A stretch of 31,067 bases of DNA from UBA6164 sp964527325 (GCA_964527325.1 CAZGNU010000014.1:1-31067), one strand, 5' to 3'. Positions 1 to 11,196 are shown, counted from the stretch's first letter. Program-made: numbers and translations. Notes: a model not told the origin generated them from the letters alone.

Positions 1-51
1 AAAACTAGTTATTAAAAATTGATTATTTTTCCCGCTACGAAAAAAAGAGCC

Positions 52-79
52 AGAAAAAACCCTTTTTAGGGTTTTTTCT
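52..79 (-). terminator. Rho-independent terminator of clpC
   Basis: Perfect 11-bp inverted repeat (52-62 with 69-79) around a 6-nt loop. Read on the minus strand it ends in a run of T. Its first arm overlaps the TAG stop codon of the clpC-like gene, so that mRNA ends immediately after the coding region. Positions 1-51 show no gene. Confidence 0.8.
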
Positions 80-2633
80 ATTTAATTAATAACTCTTTTT
101 TATTATTTTCAAGAGTAAATATTTTTTTTCTTTTGTTATTTATTACTTTTTCAGCAATTATATCTTCAATATTATCTACTATAAATCTTCTAACTGCTCT
201 TGCTCAGAATTCTGGATTATATACTTCTCTTGTAATAAAATTAAGTACTTTGCTATCGTATTTTAATTTTAGATTTTTTTTGTGTAATCTTTTTTCTAGG
301 TCTTTCAATCATAATTCAACAATTTTTTTGATCATATTTTTATCTAGAGGATTAAATACAATTAATTTATCTATTCTATTTATAAATTCTGGAGAAAAAT
401 AATCAGTTAAATTTTCTTTTATATTTTTTGCCGCTTCTTCATAATCATTCAATATTTTATCTTCTTCTTTATCTTTTATATGAAAACCGATTTTTTCAGC
501 TTTTTCAGTGAATTCTTCTTGTCATATATTAGAAGTCATAACAATTATTGTATTTTTGAAATTGATTTTTTTTCATTTATTGTCTGTTAATACTCATTCT
601 TCTAAAATTTGAAGTAAAAGATTATAAACTTCAAAATTTCATTTTTCTATTTCATCAAATAATATTACTGAGTATGGTTTTTTTCTAACTCTCTCAGTTA
701 ACATTCATCATTCTTCATATCATACATATCAGGCTGATGATCAAATTAGTTTATTTACTGAAGTTTTGTCAGAATATTCACTCATATCAATTTTTATAAG
801 AGCATCCTTATCATCGTAGAATTTTTTAGTAAGTACTTTTACAATTTCGGTTTTTCATACTCATGTTGGACCTAAGAACAAGAAACTTCAAAGGGGTCTA
901 TTTGGATTTCAAATACCTGCCTTACTTCTCATTATAGATTTTACTATAGCTTTTATAGCTTTGTCTTGTCAAATAATTTCTTTTTTAATTGATTGAGGTA
1001 ATAGTTTTAATCTATCGGTTTCATCTTTACTTAAGCGAGAAACTGGTATTCAAGTAGACATACTAAGTACTTTTTGTACATCTTCTCATCATACTGTCAT
1101 TCTTTCTTCTTTAGGTATTGTGAATTTTTCTTTTAACTCTATTATTTTCTTTTCTAATTTTGATTTATCTTCTTTTAATTTTGAGGCTTTTTTATATTCT
1201 TGAGCAACTACTGCTAATTCAGTTTCTTTATTTAATTTAAATATTTTTTCTTTTATTTTTTTAATTTCAGTTTCATCAAAATTGTATTTCATTGATTTAA
1301 TACTACATGCTTCATCTATTAAATCTATAGCCTTATCTGGTAGGTTTCTATCTGTTACATATCTTATTGATAAGTCAACAGCATCTTTTACTGCTTCATC
1401 TGAAATATTTAAATTATGGTATGTTTCAAAAGAATCTTTCAGCGAATTTAAAATACTTATAGATGTATTTTTTGATGGTTCATTAACTGTTATTTTTTGT
1501 AATCTTCTTTCTAATGCTGAATCTTTTTCTATGTATTTTTTAAATTCATTTCAAGTTGTAGCTCAAATAATTCTAATTTTTCATCTTCACATTGCTGGTT
1601 TTAGAATATTTGATGCATCAAGCGTTCATTCTGCTCATCATGCTCAAATAATAGTATGTAATTCATCAATAAATAATATTATTTCATTTTCTACTTTTGA
1701 AGCTTCTTCAATTACTTGTTTTATTCTTACTTCAAATTCTCATCTATATTTAGTTCAAGCAACTAAAGAAGACATATCAAGAGCTAAGATTTTTTTATCT
1801 TTCATTGAAAATGGTACATTTCATTCATTGATTGCAAGTGCTAATCATTCAGCTATTGCTGTTTTACCAACTCATGGTTCTCAAACTAGTACAGGATTGT
1901 TTTTTGTTTTTCTGTTTAATATTGCGATAAGTCTTTCTATTTCATCATCTCTTCAAAAAATATTATCAATTTTTCATTCTTCTGCTTCTTTTGATAAATT
2001 AGTAGAGAAAAAATCTAATGCTGGAGTAGTAGAGTCATTTTTTTTAGCCTGTTTAGTATTTCAATCAAACGGTGTTTGTCATGTTGTATTTCAAAATAAA
2101 CCTTGAGTTAGAGCTCCAAGTAGTTTATTAATACCATCATCTCATTCTAAATTTATTTCTGCTTTAGTTCACTTAGCAATACCGTCTATTACTCATAGCT
2201 CATTTAATTCTGTTAAATTTTTTTGTACATCACTTGGAGTAATGCCGATATAATCAAGAAAATTAACTAACCATGAATCATTTGTAAGTATTGATAATAG
2301 AAAATCTTCTATTGATGCCTTTGGTTTTGAGAAGCTAGCAGCAATTTTCACACTTCATAAAATAGCACTTTTTAATCTAGCATTCATTCAAGCATATACT
2401 CAAACTCTTTTTTGGTAAGTTTCATTAAAAATACCCTTATTTAATATTTCTAAAGTTAGTTTTTCATTAATTCAGTATAAATTAAATATTTCTTTAATTC
2501 AACCTGCTCCATTTTTAACTATTTCCATAAAAATATCTTCAATTCAAAGCTCTTTTAATCAAATCTCTTTTATGTTGTTTTCTGCATTAACTAATGCTTT
2601 TTTATATCAGTCTGAAAAATTATTATATGACAT
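78..2633 (-). CDS. clpC: ClpC-type AAA+ protein unfoldase
   Basis: 851 aa with UGA as Gly, the normal length for ClpC/ClpB. Seen in order: a helical Clp_N-like N-terminal region (about 1-150), a first AAA+ domain with Walker A GEPGVGKT near residue 251 and Walker B LFIDELH, a short middle domain (about 448-514) and a second AAA+ domain with GPTGVGKT near 588, FDEIEK and the sensor-type EFINRID. The short middle domain contains a UVR-like helix (EYKKASKLKEDKSKLEKK), as in ClpC, and not the long coiled coil of the ClpB disaggregase. Known role of the family: ATP-driven unfolding of proteins for ClpP, in the cytoplasm. An AT-rich leader and an extended -10 lie upstream. No CIRCE operator is visible. 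ClpB is the alternative, less likely given the middle domain. Confidence 0.9.
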
Positions 2634-2675
2634 GTTCTAAAATTATTTGTAAGTAGGTAAAAAATTACTATAATC

Positions 2676-2703
2676 ATTATATCATAAAAATGAGCATAAC
2701 AAA
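2676..2703 (-). promoter_or_regulatory. Promoter of the clpC-like gene
   Basis: On the minus strand there is an extended -10, TGATATAAT (2676-2684), and a weak -35, TTTGTT (2698-2703), 16 bp upstream of the hexamer. It would give a leader of about 35 nt before the ATG at 2633. Confidence 0.5.
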
Positions 2704-2734
2704 GTTTGCTTACACAATTTATGTTAAAAAGTAT

Positions 2735-2764
2735 TTGACTATTTTTTCATTGCTTTTCTAATTA
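2735..2764 (+). promoter_or_regulatory. Possible promoter of the YtxH-like gene
   Basis: TTGACT (2735-2740) followed after 18 bp by TAATTA (2759-2764), only 18 bp before the ATG at 2783. The leader would be very short, about 12 nt. The -10 is a weak match. Confidence 0.35.
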
Positions 2765-2782
2765 ATTTTTAATTAAAATATT

Positions 2783-3271
2783 ATGTCTAAAAAAAATTGG
2801 TTTCTACTTGCAACTTGATATATAGCAGGATGAATTATATGAGCATTATATAATAAGAAAAAACCTACTCAGCTTAAAAAAGAGCTTGAAAATTCAAGAA
2901 AAGAGGGTGAGTGAGATTTTAAAGTTATGCTTAATAATTTTATTGATACACACTCAAATTTGTTGGAGGATTTAAAAACTCATGTTTTAACAGAAAAAAA
3001 CAAGAAAATTTTTAATGATAAAAAGGATGAATTATTAGAAATTGTAGATGTTTATAAAAAACAGTGACTAGAACTTACTGATGAACTAAAAACTAAGTGA
3101 AAAGTTTTTTTAACAGAAGCATCGGAAAAACTTGAAAATCTTTATGAAGAAAAGAAAGAAGAAATTGAAGAATTAAAAAAAGTAGCTCCAGAAAAAGCTA
3201 AAAAAATAAAAGAGGATTTAAAAGAAGTAGCTAAAACTGCAGTTGATGAGGTTAAGAAGAAAGTTAAATAA
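2783..3271 (+). CDS. Membrane-anchored coiled-coil protein (YtxH-like)
   Basis: 162 aa. Residues 6-22 form one transmembrane segment (WFLLATGYIAGGIIWALY) with glycines encoded by TGA. The rest is a highly charged, Lys/Glu-rich helix predicted to form a long coiled coil up to a lysine-rich C-terminus. This single N-terminal anchor plus soluble coiled coil is the architecture of YtxH-type stress or envelope proteins, but there is no catalytic motif and the assignment rests on architecture only. It is transcribed alone, divergent from clpC, and is followed at once by a strong terminator. Confidence 0.75.
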
Positions 3272-3277
3272 AACATT

Positions 3278-3303
3278 AAAAGACGGAGTCTTACTCCGTC
3301 TTT
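3278..3303. terminator. Bidirectional terminator
   Basis: Hairpin with arms AAAGACGGAGT and ACTCCGTCTTT separated by a short loop, followed by T8 on the + strand and by TTTTAATG on the minus strand. It can stop both the YtxH-like gene and the convergent small secreted-protein gene. Confidence 0.85.
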
Positions 3304-3315
3304 TTTTTGTCGAGC

Positions 3316-3615
3316 TTACAGCTCGGCTTCCAGCCAACCACCATGAACCATATAACGGCCTGGTGTTTCGCTTTCAACTAATGCTCTGAATATTCCACTA
3401 CTATCCCAGAAGGAACAACCACCAATAGAATATTCATCTTCAATCATTTCAGAACAATTATTTCTTGTTTCAATTATTAATTGTTCTGACCACTCCATAA
3501 TTTTTTCAGGGTGGTTCATGTTGATCTGCTTATGTTTTTTTGAAAAGCTAACTTGGCTAGCTATAATAATAATAATTACAATAAAAATTGAACAAAAAAT
3601 ATTTTTCAGATCCAT
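3316..3615 (-). CDS. Small secreted protein of unknown function, probably acquired
   Basis: 99 aa. The N-terminus is a signal peptide or anchor: a short charged start, then a run of isoleucine/valine (residues 8-20), then ASQVSFS. The mature part is about 75 aa, has two cysteines (SEMIEDEY preceded by NCS, and GGCSFW) and a Gly/Trp-rich end. I do not recognise the family. It differs from all neighbours: six glycines are all GGN with no TGA, so it also translates fully in the standard code; it has a strong Shine-Dalgarno sequence; and the 3' half is visibly richer in G and C. It is bracketed by two terminators, so it is an independent unit. Inference: a recently transferred gene, perhaps from a host or prey bacterium. 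A mis-joined assembly is the alternative. Confidence 0.75.
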   Translation of the reverse strand: MDLKNIFCSIFIVIIIIIASQVSFSKKHKQINMNHPEKIMEWSEQLIIETRNNCSEMIEDEYSIGGCSFWDSSGIFRALVESETPGRYMVHGGWLEAEL

Positions 3616-3620
3616 GATAT

Positions 3621-3627
3621 TCTCCTT
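3621..3627 (-). promoter_or_regulatory. Canonical Shine-Dalgarno sequence
   Basis: AAGGAGA on the minus strand, 5 nt before the ATG at 3615. It fixes the start of the small secreted protein. It is the only strong ribosome binding site seen before a gene in this window; the other starts follow A/T-only leaders. Confidence 0.8.
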
Positions 3628-3676
3628 ATATTTTGTTTTTGTTTTAAAATCGTACTATTAAAATAAATAAAAAACC

Positions 3677-3706
3677 AAAAAAGTCAAGTAATTTCTTGAC
3701 TTTTTT
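3677..3706. terminator. Bidirectional terminator
   Basis: 12-bp inverted repeat (AAAAAAGTCAAG with CTTGACTTTTTT) around a 6-nt loop, with flanking A and T runs on both sides. On the minus strand it lies just beyond the peroxiredoxin stop. Confidence 0.75.
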
Positions 3707-3718
3707 TTTGTTAAGTTT

Positions 3719-4330
3719 TTATGAATTCAAAGCTTCATATACTTCACCAGCAATTTTGATGTCTGGAGTTAGTGTTTTTTCTCATTTATGTCATTTAGCA
3801 GGGCAGGCCATGTTTGGGTTAGCTCTCATGAATTGTAATCATTCTATTTTTCTTAGTAGTTCTTCAGAATTTCTTCATTGAGCTCAAGAAGTTACTTCAA
3901 TACCTCTTATTATCCCATCAGGATCAATTATAAAAGTACCTCTGCCAGCAATTCCTGATTCTTCATCTAGAATATTGTATAAATATGATACTTCAGTAGA
4001 GTGATCAGATAGCATTTTAAAAGGGAATCATTCCATTAGTTTTTCATGTTTTACCCAGGCTCTGTGTGAAAATACTGTATCAGTTGAAGCAACTAACATT
4101 TCTACTCACATTTTATTGAAACTTTCTTCTTGTTCAGCTAAGTCTTTCATTTCTGTAGGACATACAAAAGTGAAATCAGCAGGGTAGAAAAATAACACAC
4201 CCCATTTTCATTTTAAATCACTTGTACCTAATTTTCAATCAGTATCAGTTTTAGGATTATAATAAGGTAAATCAAAGCTTGGAGCTTCAGTATCTATTTT
4301 AGCAATAGTAGGGAAATTTAAATCTTCCAT
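3719..4330 (-). CDS. 2-Cys peroxiredoxin (AhpC/Prx1 type)
   Basis: 203 aa, the usual length. The peroxidatic cysteine is C57 in ADFTFVCPTE; the resolving cysteine is C176 in MACPAKGHKGEKT, so it is a typical 2-Cys enzyme. It reduces hydrogen peroxide and organic peroxides in the cytoplasm, normally with thioredoxin or AhpF as donor; no reductase gene lies in this window. Also visible are the conserved DTVFSHRAW and GRGTFIIDPDG segments. Several conserved glycines are TGA codons. It is monocistronic, between terminators, with a 17-bp Fur/PerR-like palindrome 28 bp upstream of the start, which suggests control by peroxide or iron. Confidence 0.95.
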
Positions 4331-4358
4331 ATTTATTAATATTATTATATAAAATATA

Positions 4359-4375
4359 ATGAGAATAATTCTCAT
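4359..4375 (-). promoter_or_regulatory. Fur/PerR-type operator before the peroxiredoxin
   Basis: Perfect palindrome ATGAGAAT-A-ATTCTCAT. Its core TGAGAATnATTCTCA is the 7-1-7 inverted repeat typical of Fur-family sites (consensus TGATAATnATTATCA, one symmetric difference). A candidate -10 (TATAAT on the minus strand, near 4344-4349) lies just downstream of it, so a bound repressor would cover the promoter. No Fur or PerR gene is in the window. Confidence 0.6.
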
Positions 4376-4411
4376 ATAAAGATATTATTTGTACAAAGAA
4401 AAAAGTCAAAT

Positions 4412-4442
4412 AAAAAAAATGAGATTTTTTCTCATTTTTTTT
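4412..4442 (-). terminator. Terminator of the LCP-PBP operon
   Basis: 13-bp A/T-rich stem with a GAGA/TCTC core (4412-4424 with 4430-4442). On the minus strand it ends in a T8 run. The stem begins within the stop codon of the PBP gene. Confidence 0.7.
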
Positions 4443-7341
4443 ATTTTATATTAATGCTTTTACTTATCTTACTTGAATAATATTCATTATCAATAGCTTC
4501 AATAGTGATATATTCTTCTTTCTTTTTTGATGCTGGTATAAATATTTTTCATGTAAATGATCCTCATTTTTTGTTATTTACTTCTATTTCTCTGACAAGA
4601 TATTTTCAGATGTAGATATTTATTTTAATTACCGGATTACTACTTTTGTAAGCAAGTTCTATATAATTTTCTCATAGTTTTAATTCTTCATCATCTTCAA
4701 GAGTTGTTTTGATTGTTATTTCTGAAGGAATTCACGATCTTTTACATTCTTCATTATTAATTTCTGTAACTAAATTAGAAATATTTCAATATTTTTCAGT
4801 AAATTCTGGTGATTTTGACCATTCTATTACAGGATTTTGCCAATTTTTATTTTCTGGACTTAATGAATTAAATTCTACTAGAGTAACTGTCTTTATAGCT
4901 GCATCAGGAGTGTTTTCTGTAATTTTTCAATTACATAACATATCTACTTTTATTGATTTAAAACTATTATCATAACTACTCGGTTTGTTTATAAATAATC
5001 ATTTAACAATCTTAGATATATTAGTTGTTTCAGGGTTAGGTAATAGTCATGATATTTCAGATATATTAACTTCTTTTACTCAAGAGGGTTTATTCCATTT
5101 TATTGCAGTTTTTCATATATGTGCAAAATTCATATAATCTCTCCAAATTGTTCAGGCTCACTCAAGTCAGTTTCATTTATAGTTTAGTTTGGTTCAGTCT
5201 GTATTTCATACCCATACAGCAGTTGTAATTTGAGGTGTGTATCATACAGTCCATAAATTTGTTGGATAAATATCTTTTCTTCAATTTTTCATGTATTGTT
5301 TTGTAGATGTACCAGTTTTTGCTGCAACAATTCTATTATTTAAACTTAAATATGGATTCCATGAAGCAGGACGAGCTGATAAATTACTTAGTATACTATT
5401 TATTATATATGATTGATCCTTTGAAATAATTTGTTCATCATCTTCTCTTTTAACTTTTTCTTCTATAATATTTCATTTTGAATCTACTATTTTCATAATA
5501 GGAGTTATTTCTTTTTTTACTCACATATTTGCAAATACACTATATGCTTTTGTTAACTCTAAAGGAGTCATTTCTCAAGTTCATAATGCTAATGGAGCTC
5601 AATACATTTGATGAGTTTTTAATGAATCTACTCAAAGTTTTTTCATAAAACTAACTATTGATTGTTCTCATCCGGCTAAAAAAAACATTTTTATAGCTGG
5701 AATATTTCTTGAGTTATTAAGTGCAGTGGATAAAGTCATTTTTCACATAAATTTTCAATCAAAATTTTCTGGAGTATAATCATTTGAAAATTTTGTTTCT
5801 AGGTCATATATAGGAGTTTCAGTTCATATTTGATTATTGTATATTCACATAGAATAAACAAATGGTTTAAATGTACTTCATGGTTGTAATTTTGAGGTGA
5901 TAATATTTACATTTCATTTATTTTCCACATCAAAATAGTCTTTTCATCATACCATTGATAAAATTTCTCAAGTTTCATTATCAATACTAACTAAAGCTGC
6001 ATTATTAGCATCAAATTTTTCTGAATTGATTTTTGTTTGTTTTTCAATTAATGTTTCTGCTTTTTCTTGAAGTTTTGGGTTTAAGGTTGTATATATTTTT
6101 AATCAACCTATACTAACTATTTCTTGACCAAATTTTTCTTCTAAATATTCTTTTACATAAAATACAAAATGTGGTGATTTTATATTTTCTTTTGCTTTAG
6201 TAAGCTTCATTCATATTCATCATATAATTGATTCTATATATTGATTAAAGTCAATATAATTATCTTCAAGCATTCTTCATAAAACCCTATCTTTTCTTCA
6301 TGTTTCATATTCAATATAATTTTCACCAGATTCAATTCTTATACTATTTAAAAAATTTATTAAATCAGAATATTCAATTATTGCACATCAATCATTATCA
6401 ATTCTTATAGGATTTTTGAAATAATCTTTTTTAATATTACATATTAGAGTTTTGTTTGTTCATTCTAATCTACTAGCTTTTAGGTTTTTTATAAAATTAA
6501 CAAAAATAGATAACATTTCATTATGTATTTCTTTATCTTTTTCTGAAATTATTTTTATTATATCATCTTCGTTTTTTGATGTATATACGTAGGGATATCA
6601 AATAACTCTATCAGGATGATTGTATGGAGAATAAAAAGTAGGTCATTTAGGAAGGGAAGCAAGTATAGATGATTCTAAAATTCAAATATCTTTAGAGCTT
6701 TTGTTAAAAAATGTTTTTGCCGCTTCTTCTATACCAAAAGCATTATGTCAGTAAGAAATTTTATTTAGATATAATTCTAATATTTTTTCTTTTGATATAC
6801 TTGAAGTTAGTTTATATGCTAGATATATTTCTTTTATTTTTCTATCTATACTTTTTTCGTTTTTTATAATTGTATTTCTGATTAATTGTTGAGTAAGTGT
6901 AGATGTTCATTTTATTCAGCTATTATTTCATATTACATAATTAATTCAAGCTCTAATAATTCAAATAATATCAACTCATGGATTTGTCCAATATCTTTTA
7001 TCTTCAATTGCAATTATTGCATTGATCATATTATCATTTATTTCTTCTATTGGAACATAAGTTCTTTTTTCTTTGAATATTTTATATAATTCGTTTCAAT
7101 CTCTATCATAAATTATAGAAGTTTCAGCAATTTCTAAATTTTCAAGCTCACTTATTTTAGGTAATCAAACTATATATTTGTTATATAAGAAAAAACCTCA
7201 TGCAGCTGTTAACACAATAAACATTAACAATAAAATAATTATTATTTTAAGAAATCAATTTTTTCATCTCTTTTTTAATATTTTTTTTGTCCTATTATTT
7301 TTTGTGTATGTGGTTTTAAGTTTTCTTCTTTTTATTACCAT
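4441..7341 (-). CDS. Class A penicillin-binding protein (PBP1A-type)
   Basis: 966 aa bifunctional peptidoglycan synthase. Seen: a basic cytoplasmic tail, one transmembrane segment (about 26-46), a glycosyltransferase domain with IEDKRYW followed by the GVD motif, and a transpeptidase domain with the nucleophile in PGSTFKP (Ser489), then KTGTST (from Lys675) and GYTPQITTAVWVGN. It polymerises lipid II and cross-links peptides outside the membrane. After the transpeptidase a C-terminal tail of some 230 residues is rich in beta-strand-like sequence with two cysteines, resembling the Ig-like extension of PBP1C-type enzymes. It starts 9 nt after the LCP gene, so the two form an operon. Glycines in GYTPQ and VGN are TGA. 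Confidence 0.93.
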
Positions 7342-7350
7342 ATTATTCTT

Positions 7351-8790
7351 TTAAAATTTAAATTTATTTTCCTCACTTAAATAATCTTCTCATATTATTA
7401 TTTCTATATTAGCTCATTGCTTAGAATATTTTGGAGCGTCTGTTTTTATAAATTTTCAGTCAAAAAATTCTTTTAATACTTGAATTACTTCAGAATCAAC
7501 ATCTATATTATTATAAAAAATAATTGATTGTTTGTATGATTCTTTTGTATTTCAAATAGATTTTCTAAGTGGAATATTAAATCAGTATCTAACAACATTA
7601 TTACTTAATTTTCAGGCTAAATGATTAACATTTAGGGAATTAAATATATTTATAGAATAATCGTCTCACAAAATTTTAGGGTGATTAAAAACTATATCTG
7701 TATATTTGTGTAATAAAGAGTAGTTATTTAATTTTTCACTATTAGTTCATTCAGCTAGTAGTACTGCCATTCATCAGAAAAATTCTCTATTAGGAGTGTA
7801 TAAAAATCATCATTTCATACAATTATCAGCTCAATAAAAACATGAATCATTTAGATTTGATGAGATCACTTTAAAATTTGAAGTTGAGTTAAGTTGGTAT
7901 GCTAGCTTGATAATTGTTGAAAGTTTAATATCAGTATAAACTCTATTAACAAAAACTTCATACAATTCTTTTATTTTTAATGGGGAAGTTAAAAAATAAC
8001 TTCATGATAATTTATCTTTTATAGATTTAATAACCTGTTGTTGTCTCATAGATCTATCAAAATCACTGGTTGAATGTCTACTCCTAGCATATTTTAGTGC
8101 ATTATCTCAATCAAAAATCCATGTTCACTTTTTAAAAACCAGTGTTTTGTATCACCAGTTTCAGTCAGGATATTCGCTGTCAACAAAATGAGTTGGTATT
8201 TCAATTTCTATTCATCAAATTGTATCAATAATATCAATAAATCATTTAAAATCTACATTTATAAAGTAGTCAATTTTTTCTCAAGTAATATTTGAAACTT
8301 TCTTTTTAAGAATTTCCATTCAAGTTTTAGTTGATCAACTCTCATGTTTATATATTGCATATAAACCGTTAATTTTTCAATTACTTTGTTTGCCTGGATA
8401 TTCCACGAATAAATCTCTAGGAATAGATAACATACTTACTAGCTTTGTTTTTGTATTTATGCTAGCTAAAATAATAGTATCAGTCAGGTTAGGAGCATCA
8501 TGAGTTCATCATCACCTTCAAACAACTAATATATTTATTTTATCATCTTCACTACTCTGATTTTTATCAGATTTATCTTCTTCAGTTTTTTTATCATTTC
8601 AATTATTAGTTTGTGATTCTTCTTGGGTATTTGGATTAAGGCTATTATCTTTATCTACTTTGAAATCAAAGAAATCTATATTTTTTATCAAAATTATTCC
8701 TAACAAAAAGATCAGACATAATGCTACTAGTCAAATCATGTTTGGTACTAATCTAGAGTTTTTATTAATAGAATTTTTTTTGAATCACAT
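7351..8790 (-). CDS. LytR-CpsA-Psr (LCP) family glycopolymer ligase
   Basis: 479 aa. One N-terminal transmembrane helix (about 15-34), an acidic Asn/Asp/Glu-rich linker, then an LCP domain: INILVVG, a Gly-rich THDAPNLTDTIILASI segment, LSIPRDLFVEYPG, INGLYA, and later a basic YARSRHSTSDFDRSMRQQQV segment with the Arg cluster that holds the polyprenyl pyrophosphate. The last about 90 residues match the LytR_C layout. The family transfers glycopolymers from undecaprenyl carrier to peptidoglycan on the outer face of the membrane. The start is the second of two overlapping ATGs (8790); the one at 8794 is in another frame and stops quickly. It is first in an operon with the class A PBP. Confidence 0.9.
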
Positions 8791-9027
8791 GCATTAATTT
8801 TAATTAAAAAAACTTAGCGAGAATATTTTATTAAAAAATTAAAATAATACAACACATTTTTTGAGTTTTTTATTTTGAGTTTTTTTGAGTTTTTTAAAAT
8901 TTAATTTTTATATTTAAATATATTAAAAAATAAAACATAATTTTTGTCAATCTAAAATTAAATTTTCTTTTTAAAAATTACGATTTTTAATTATAATTAA
9001 ATACAATTTATTGTTAATAAAAATTTT
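8791..9027. other. Divergent promoter region, no gene
   Basis: 237 bp of very AT-rich DNA between the LCP operon (-) and the first pilin (+). It contains three close copies of a TTGAGTTTTTT-like stretch around 8857-8896. I see no hairpin, open reading frame or clear consensus promoter. Confidence 0.5.
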
Positions 9028-11196
9028 ATGAAAAAACAAACTAAAAAAGCCTTCACCCTAGTCGAACTAATAGTAGTAATAATAATCCTAGCAATACTAT
9101 GAACAATAGCCTTCATATCACTACAATGATATAGTAAATCAGCAAGAGATTCTACAAGAATCTCAAATTTAAGTACAATGAAAACATCTCTAGAACTGTT
9201 TCACTTAGATGCATGAAAATATCCATTACCAACTGACTCTTTTACAGTAACATATAATTGAACAGAAGTATGGACACAATGAACATTTTGAACAACAACA
9301 GCAAATAATATAGATAAATTAGACAAAATACCAACAGATCCACTAACCGCAAAAGAATTCACATACTCAATCACAAAAACAAAACAAGAATTTCAACTAG
9401 CATGAATGTTTGAAACTACAGATTTAGTATTAAATAATACACTATCTCAAACAAAAGCCTGAGATACAATAGCAACAGCACTAGTAACATGAAACTACAA
9501 TTGAGCACTATCAAAAATAAATACGTGAACTACATGTGAAATACTATCAATCCCATCAATCATCTCATCACAACCAGAAACAACAACAGATTTATCTACA
9601 ATTCTAACTAATAAATGACTTGTATTTAATTGATTCAATAATTTACCAAATAACTACCAATCAAGTAAATACAACAATGAATGATGATTTGATTTCACAT
9701 CAAACCAATTAATAGTGTACTCAGATACAGAAAGTTGTGAACCATTATATGATGCAGATGATAATACAGCAAGAACAACACTAATTACAAATCTACAAAC
9801 AGCATATAGTTGAACAATAATATCTAATAAAGATTATATAAATAATATAACAAGTTTAGATATAAATAATGCAAATGACGTAGATTTATTCTGAAAAACA
9901 TTAGTTAATAATAATATGTGAGGTGATATTGCTTTAAAAAATAGTAATTGAGAAGGATGATCAAGTTGATGAGAGACTTGGTCTAGTTTTACTACTGATT
10001 ACTTGAATTCTACATTTTGGGATTCTTTTGATATAAATGATTCTTGAAATGTGGATACATTAAAAGAAATGTTTGCTGCAAACAGTATTTATGCAAAAAA
10101 TTGGAATTCATATGGTTGATGTACAATTTCTGATGTACAAGAATTAACAAATATATCATGATGAATAAATTTAGTGGATAATACAATATATATATTAGAT
10201 TTTGATAGTGTTGATATTACATCACAAATCAATTTTAATTGAAATTGTATTGCGATGATTAGTAAAAAAGCATGATGAAGTACTTTTGTAAACAATAATA
10301 CAACTTGATCTGCTGATTATGGTTTACTTCAGATTTCTTCAAGATCTAATATTATATTAGATAATATTACTTTGAATTGAAATAATTCTACAAGAAAAAA
10401 ACGTGGTATTTATTTTGATTGATCAAGTTCTAGTACTTTACATAATATATCTTCTTATAATAATGAGACTAGTTGAATATATATTTTTAACTGACAATAT
10501 ATTAATTTTGAAAATATAAGAACTTATAATAATTATGGAGGGATTACATTACAATCAACAGTAGATTACAATATATTTAATAATTTAATTGTTTATAATA
10601 ATAGCGCACATTGATTGTGGGTAGCTGGTGCAGATTATAATAGTTTTAATAATATACAGTTATTTAACAATGGTAGTTATAATTTAGTTTTAACACAATG
10701 AAGCTTGAATTCTCTGATAAATGGAATTTATGCTTATAATGGTAGTAGTTATGGGATTTATGCTAATGGAAATTCAAATAATGCAATTTTGAGAAATCAT
10801 TATAACTTTAATAATAATATATCAATAGATTTATCTACAACGTGAAATAAATATTATGATACATTAAAAGTATTTTGAAATAGTTCAGAATGAACTTATC
10901 CTTCACAATGACTATCTACTGATACACCAAAACCAACTACATGGTTAGATTGAGCTTTAGATCAAACTGTTGAAACATTTAATGCTTCATGGGTAGTACA
11001 ACCAAGTGTAACTTGATGGGATTATACATTAAGATGATATCAAACATGACTTACTTTTGATTGATCAGAAACATATACTTTTTGAGCTAATATATCAAAA
11101 CAAACAAAACCTGTAAAATGGAATTGATCAGCTTTTGAAGAATATGGTGTAGATGGAGTAGATTATGATAGTACAAAATATATTTGAGAGTGGTAA
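9028..11196 (+). CDS. Type IV pilin-like protein with C-terminal beta-helix
   Basis: 722 aa. Residues 7-30 are a prepilin signal: a basic leader, then AFTLVELIVVIIILAILG with the Glu at +5 of the processed protein. Cleavage would be after Ala/Lys at the class III site, although the residue before Phe is Ala, not the usual Gly. Residues to about 268 form a pilin stalk and globular head, identical to the protein at 11844. From about 300 on the protein is a different module: repeats rich in Asn/Gly/Ile (NIILDNITLNG, INFENIRTYNNYGG, YNSFNNIQLFNNG) typical of right-handed parallel beta-helix repeats (PbH1/NosD type), then a short tail domain. Known beta-helices of this kind bind or cleave polysaccharides. 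Inference: a minor or tip pilin displaying an adhesin. A mazF-like gene follows after 21 nt. Confidence 0.85.
9044..9839 (+). repeat. 796-bp perfect direct repeat, copy 1
   Basis: Identical base for base to 11854-12649 (offset 2810). It covers the prepilin signal and the pilin head. The two copies differ immediately before (ACTAAAAAAG against ACCAAAAAG) and immediately after (AGATTATATA against AGATTATATT). The lack of any silent difference implies very recent duplication or ongoing gene conversion. Confidence 0.95.

Noticed and set aside
1282..2106. Long open frame on the + strand (274 codons)
   Set aside because: It is the antisense of the ClpC first AAA+ domain, which has intact Walker motifs on the minus strand.
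2730..2750. CtsR-type operator near clpC
   Set aside because: Only one AGTCAAA heptad is present, not the tandem pair, and it lies on the side of the other gene's promoter.
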